DNA of 5,204 nt from Deltaproteobacteria bacterium (GTDB lineage Bacteria > Desulfobacterota > Desulfobacteria > Desulfobacterales > SG8-13). The translations under genes were made by a program, and so were the position numbers. The notes under the pieces are model-generated. The model was not told the DNA's origin. It worked only from the letters and a program-made list of their open reading frames with translations, and searched no databases. The stretch lies in NCBI GenBank assembly GCA_030670715.1, contig DAOVBC010000198.1, positions 1-5,204 on the forward strand. Reading direction: 5' to 3'. This document shows positions 4,092-5,204 of this stretch, in pieces (the first letter of the stretch is position 1; each line of letters opens with the position of its first letter).

Positions 4092-5204
4092 TTACTCCAT
4101 CACTGCCTTATGGCTCAGGCGGATTTTGCCGTCGCGGTTGATTTCAAGGACTTTAACCTTTAGCGTATCTCCTTCTTTGACGATGTCGGTTACCTTTTTG
4201 ACCCGGTGTTTGGCCAGTTGGGAAATATGCACCAGCCCGTCTGTGCCGGGGGATATCTGAACGAAGGCACCGAAATCAGTAATTTTGACTACCTTCCCTT
4301 CATATATACTGCCGACTTCCGGTTCCATTGTGATTTCATTGATCATTTTCTCCGCTTTTTCACCTTCTTCCGAGGAAATAGCAGCGATTTTCACCAGTCC
4401 GCTATCGTCGATGTCAATTCGGGTATTGGTTTCGCTTTGAATGCCGCGAATTGTTTTCCCGCCGGGGCCGATGATCTCACGGATCTTATCGGGGTTAATT
4501 TTTATGGTGATAATTTTCGGCGCATAGGGAGAAATTTCTTTGCGGGACGCATTAATCGTTTCCAGCATTTTCCCCAGGATGTGGAGGCGACCGACACGGG
4601 CTTGCTCAAGGGCCTTTTCCATGACGCTGCGCGGCAGTTCATGGATTTTAATATCCATCTGAAGCGCCGAGATGCCGTCTTTGGTCCCCGCCACTTTAAA
4701 GTCCATATCACCGGTGTGGTCTTCGTCGCCAAGAATATCGGAAAGGATGGCGACCTGGTCATTCTCTTTGACCAATCCCATGGCAATGCCGGCTACAGGG
4801 GCCTTGATGGGCACCCCGCCGTCCATCATGGCCAGCGTTCCGGCGCAAACGGTTCCCATGGATGATGAGCCGTTTGATTCCAGAACCTCGGAAACGATGC
4901 GCACGGTGTAGTCAAAATCTTCCTTGTCGGGCAGCACCTTCTCAAGGGCGCGGGTCGAAAGTCCGCCATGGCCGATATCCCGGCGGGACGGTCCGCCGAT
5001 CCGCTTCGTTTCGCCGACGGAAAACGGCGGAAAATTGTAATGAAGCATAAACGGTCTGAATTCATCCCCGCTCAGGGTTTCGACCCGCTGTTCATCCTGG
5101 CCCGATCCGAGTGTCAGTACACCCAGAACCTGCGTTTCGCCGCGGGTAAACAGGGCGCTTCCGTGGGGTCGGGGGAGAACATTCACCTCGCATGCGATGG
5201 GGCG
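4092..5204 (-). CDS. pnp: Polyribonucleotide nucleotidyltransferase (PNPase), C-terminal 370 residues
   Basis: The 5' half is outside the window; the frame is open to the edge, beginning RPIACEVNVLPRPHGSALF, which aligns with the start of the second RNase PH core of PNPase. PNPase is a trimeric, phosphate-dependent 3'-to-5' exoribonuclease (NDPs released) and can also add tails. In visible-fragment numbering, S113-S115 (NGSSSMG) form the phosphate-binding loop. D162, D168 and K170 in DILGDEDHTGDMDFK correspond to E. coli D486, D492 and K494. The KH domain follows with its GPGG loop at 246-249 (REIIGPGGKTIRGI). The S1 domain is at about 298-368, starting GSIYEGKVVKITDFGAF. The protein ends right after S1 (LSHKAVME) and lacks a C-terminal tail. 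Family length of roughly 700 residues suggests about half is visible. The next gene starts one base after the TAA. rpsO would be expected upstream, outside the window. Confidence 0.98.
   Translation of the reverse strand, partial: RPIACEVNVLPRPHGSALFTRGETQVLGVLTLGSGQDEQRVETLSGDEFRPFMLHYNFPPFSVGETKRIGGPSRRDIGHGGLSTRALEKVLPDKEDFDYTVRIVSEVLESNGSSSMGTVCAGTLAMMDGGVPIKAPVAGIAMGLVKENDQVAILSDILGDEDHTGDMDFKVAGTKDGISALQMDIKIHELPRSVMEKALEQARVGRLHILGKMLETINASRKEISPYAPKIITIKINPDKIREIIGPGGKTIRGIQSETNTRIDIDDSGLVKIAAISSEEGEKAEKMINEITMEPEVGSIYEGKVVKITDFGAFVQISPGTDGLVHISQLAKHRVKKVTDIVKEGDTLKVKVLEINRDGKIRLSHKAVME

Noticed and set aside
4206..4865. Long plus-strand open frame (219 codons) opposite pnp
   Set aside because: It is antisense to the KH, S1 and catalytic regions of PNPase; the open frame follows from the codon use of the real gene.

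Overview
The window looks like a chromosomal segment of a Desulfobacterota (delta-proteobacterial, sulfate-reducer-like) genome. Two things point there: the gene order pnp - M16 peptidase - dut - metallo-beta-lactamase hydrolase, which I recall as common in that group, and a downstream iron-sulfur protein that joins a PCP-reductase-type N-terminus to a siroheme/[4Fe-4S] sulfite-reductase-type motif and a ferredoxin domain. Taxonomy is inferred from gene content only; I could not run a search.

All five protein genes lie on the minus strand, so transcription runs from position 5204 towards 1. In that order: the 3' half of pnp (4092-5204, entering from outside the window); an M16 zinc peptidase (2825-4090), one base after the pnp stop and probably translationally coupled to it; a 168-bp gap holding a fold-back array of 9-bp repeats and a possible promoter; dut (2197-2655); a 272-bp gap holding a large dispersed-type hairpin, a small GC hairpin and a possible promoter; a YycJ/WalJ-like metallo-hydrolase (1052-1924) whose 5' end carries three 16-bp tandem repeats; a 471-bp gap; and the N-terminal 193 codons of the redox protein (1-580, leaving the window at position 1).

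The four upstream genes are housekeeping: RNA turnover (PNPase), peptide processing or turnover (M16), nucleotide-pool sanitation (dUTPase) and a probable DNA-processing hydrolase. The redox gene is functionally separate and has its own ribosome binding site.

The most interesting object is in the 581-1051 gap. Positions 772-1049 form a long imperfect inverted repeat (arms about 107 and 97 bp, central spacer 74 bp), flanked on both sides, exactly at its ends, by the 8-bp direct repeat GGTTATTT. That is the structure of a non-autonomous palindromic transposable element (MITE-like) with a target-site duplication. The right-hand duplication contains the stop codon of the hydrolase gene. With the 9-bp fold-back array, the 2043-2125 hairpin and the 16-bp tandem repeat inside a gene, the window shows four distinct repeat families within about 2.1 kb of otherwise conserved sequence. 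I found no phage genes, defence genes, CRISPR, tRNA or rRNA, and no multi-gene novel system.
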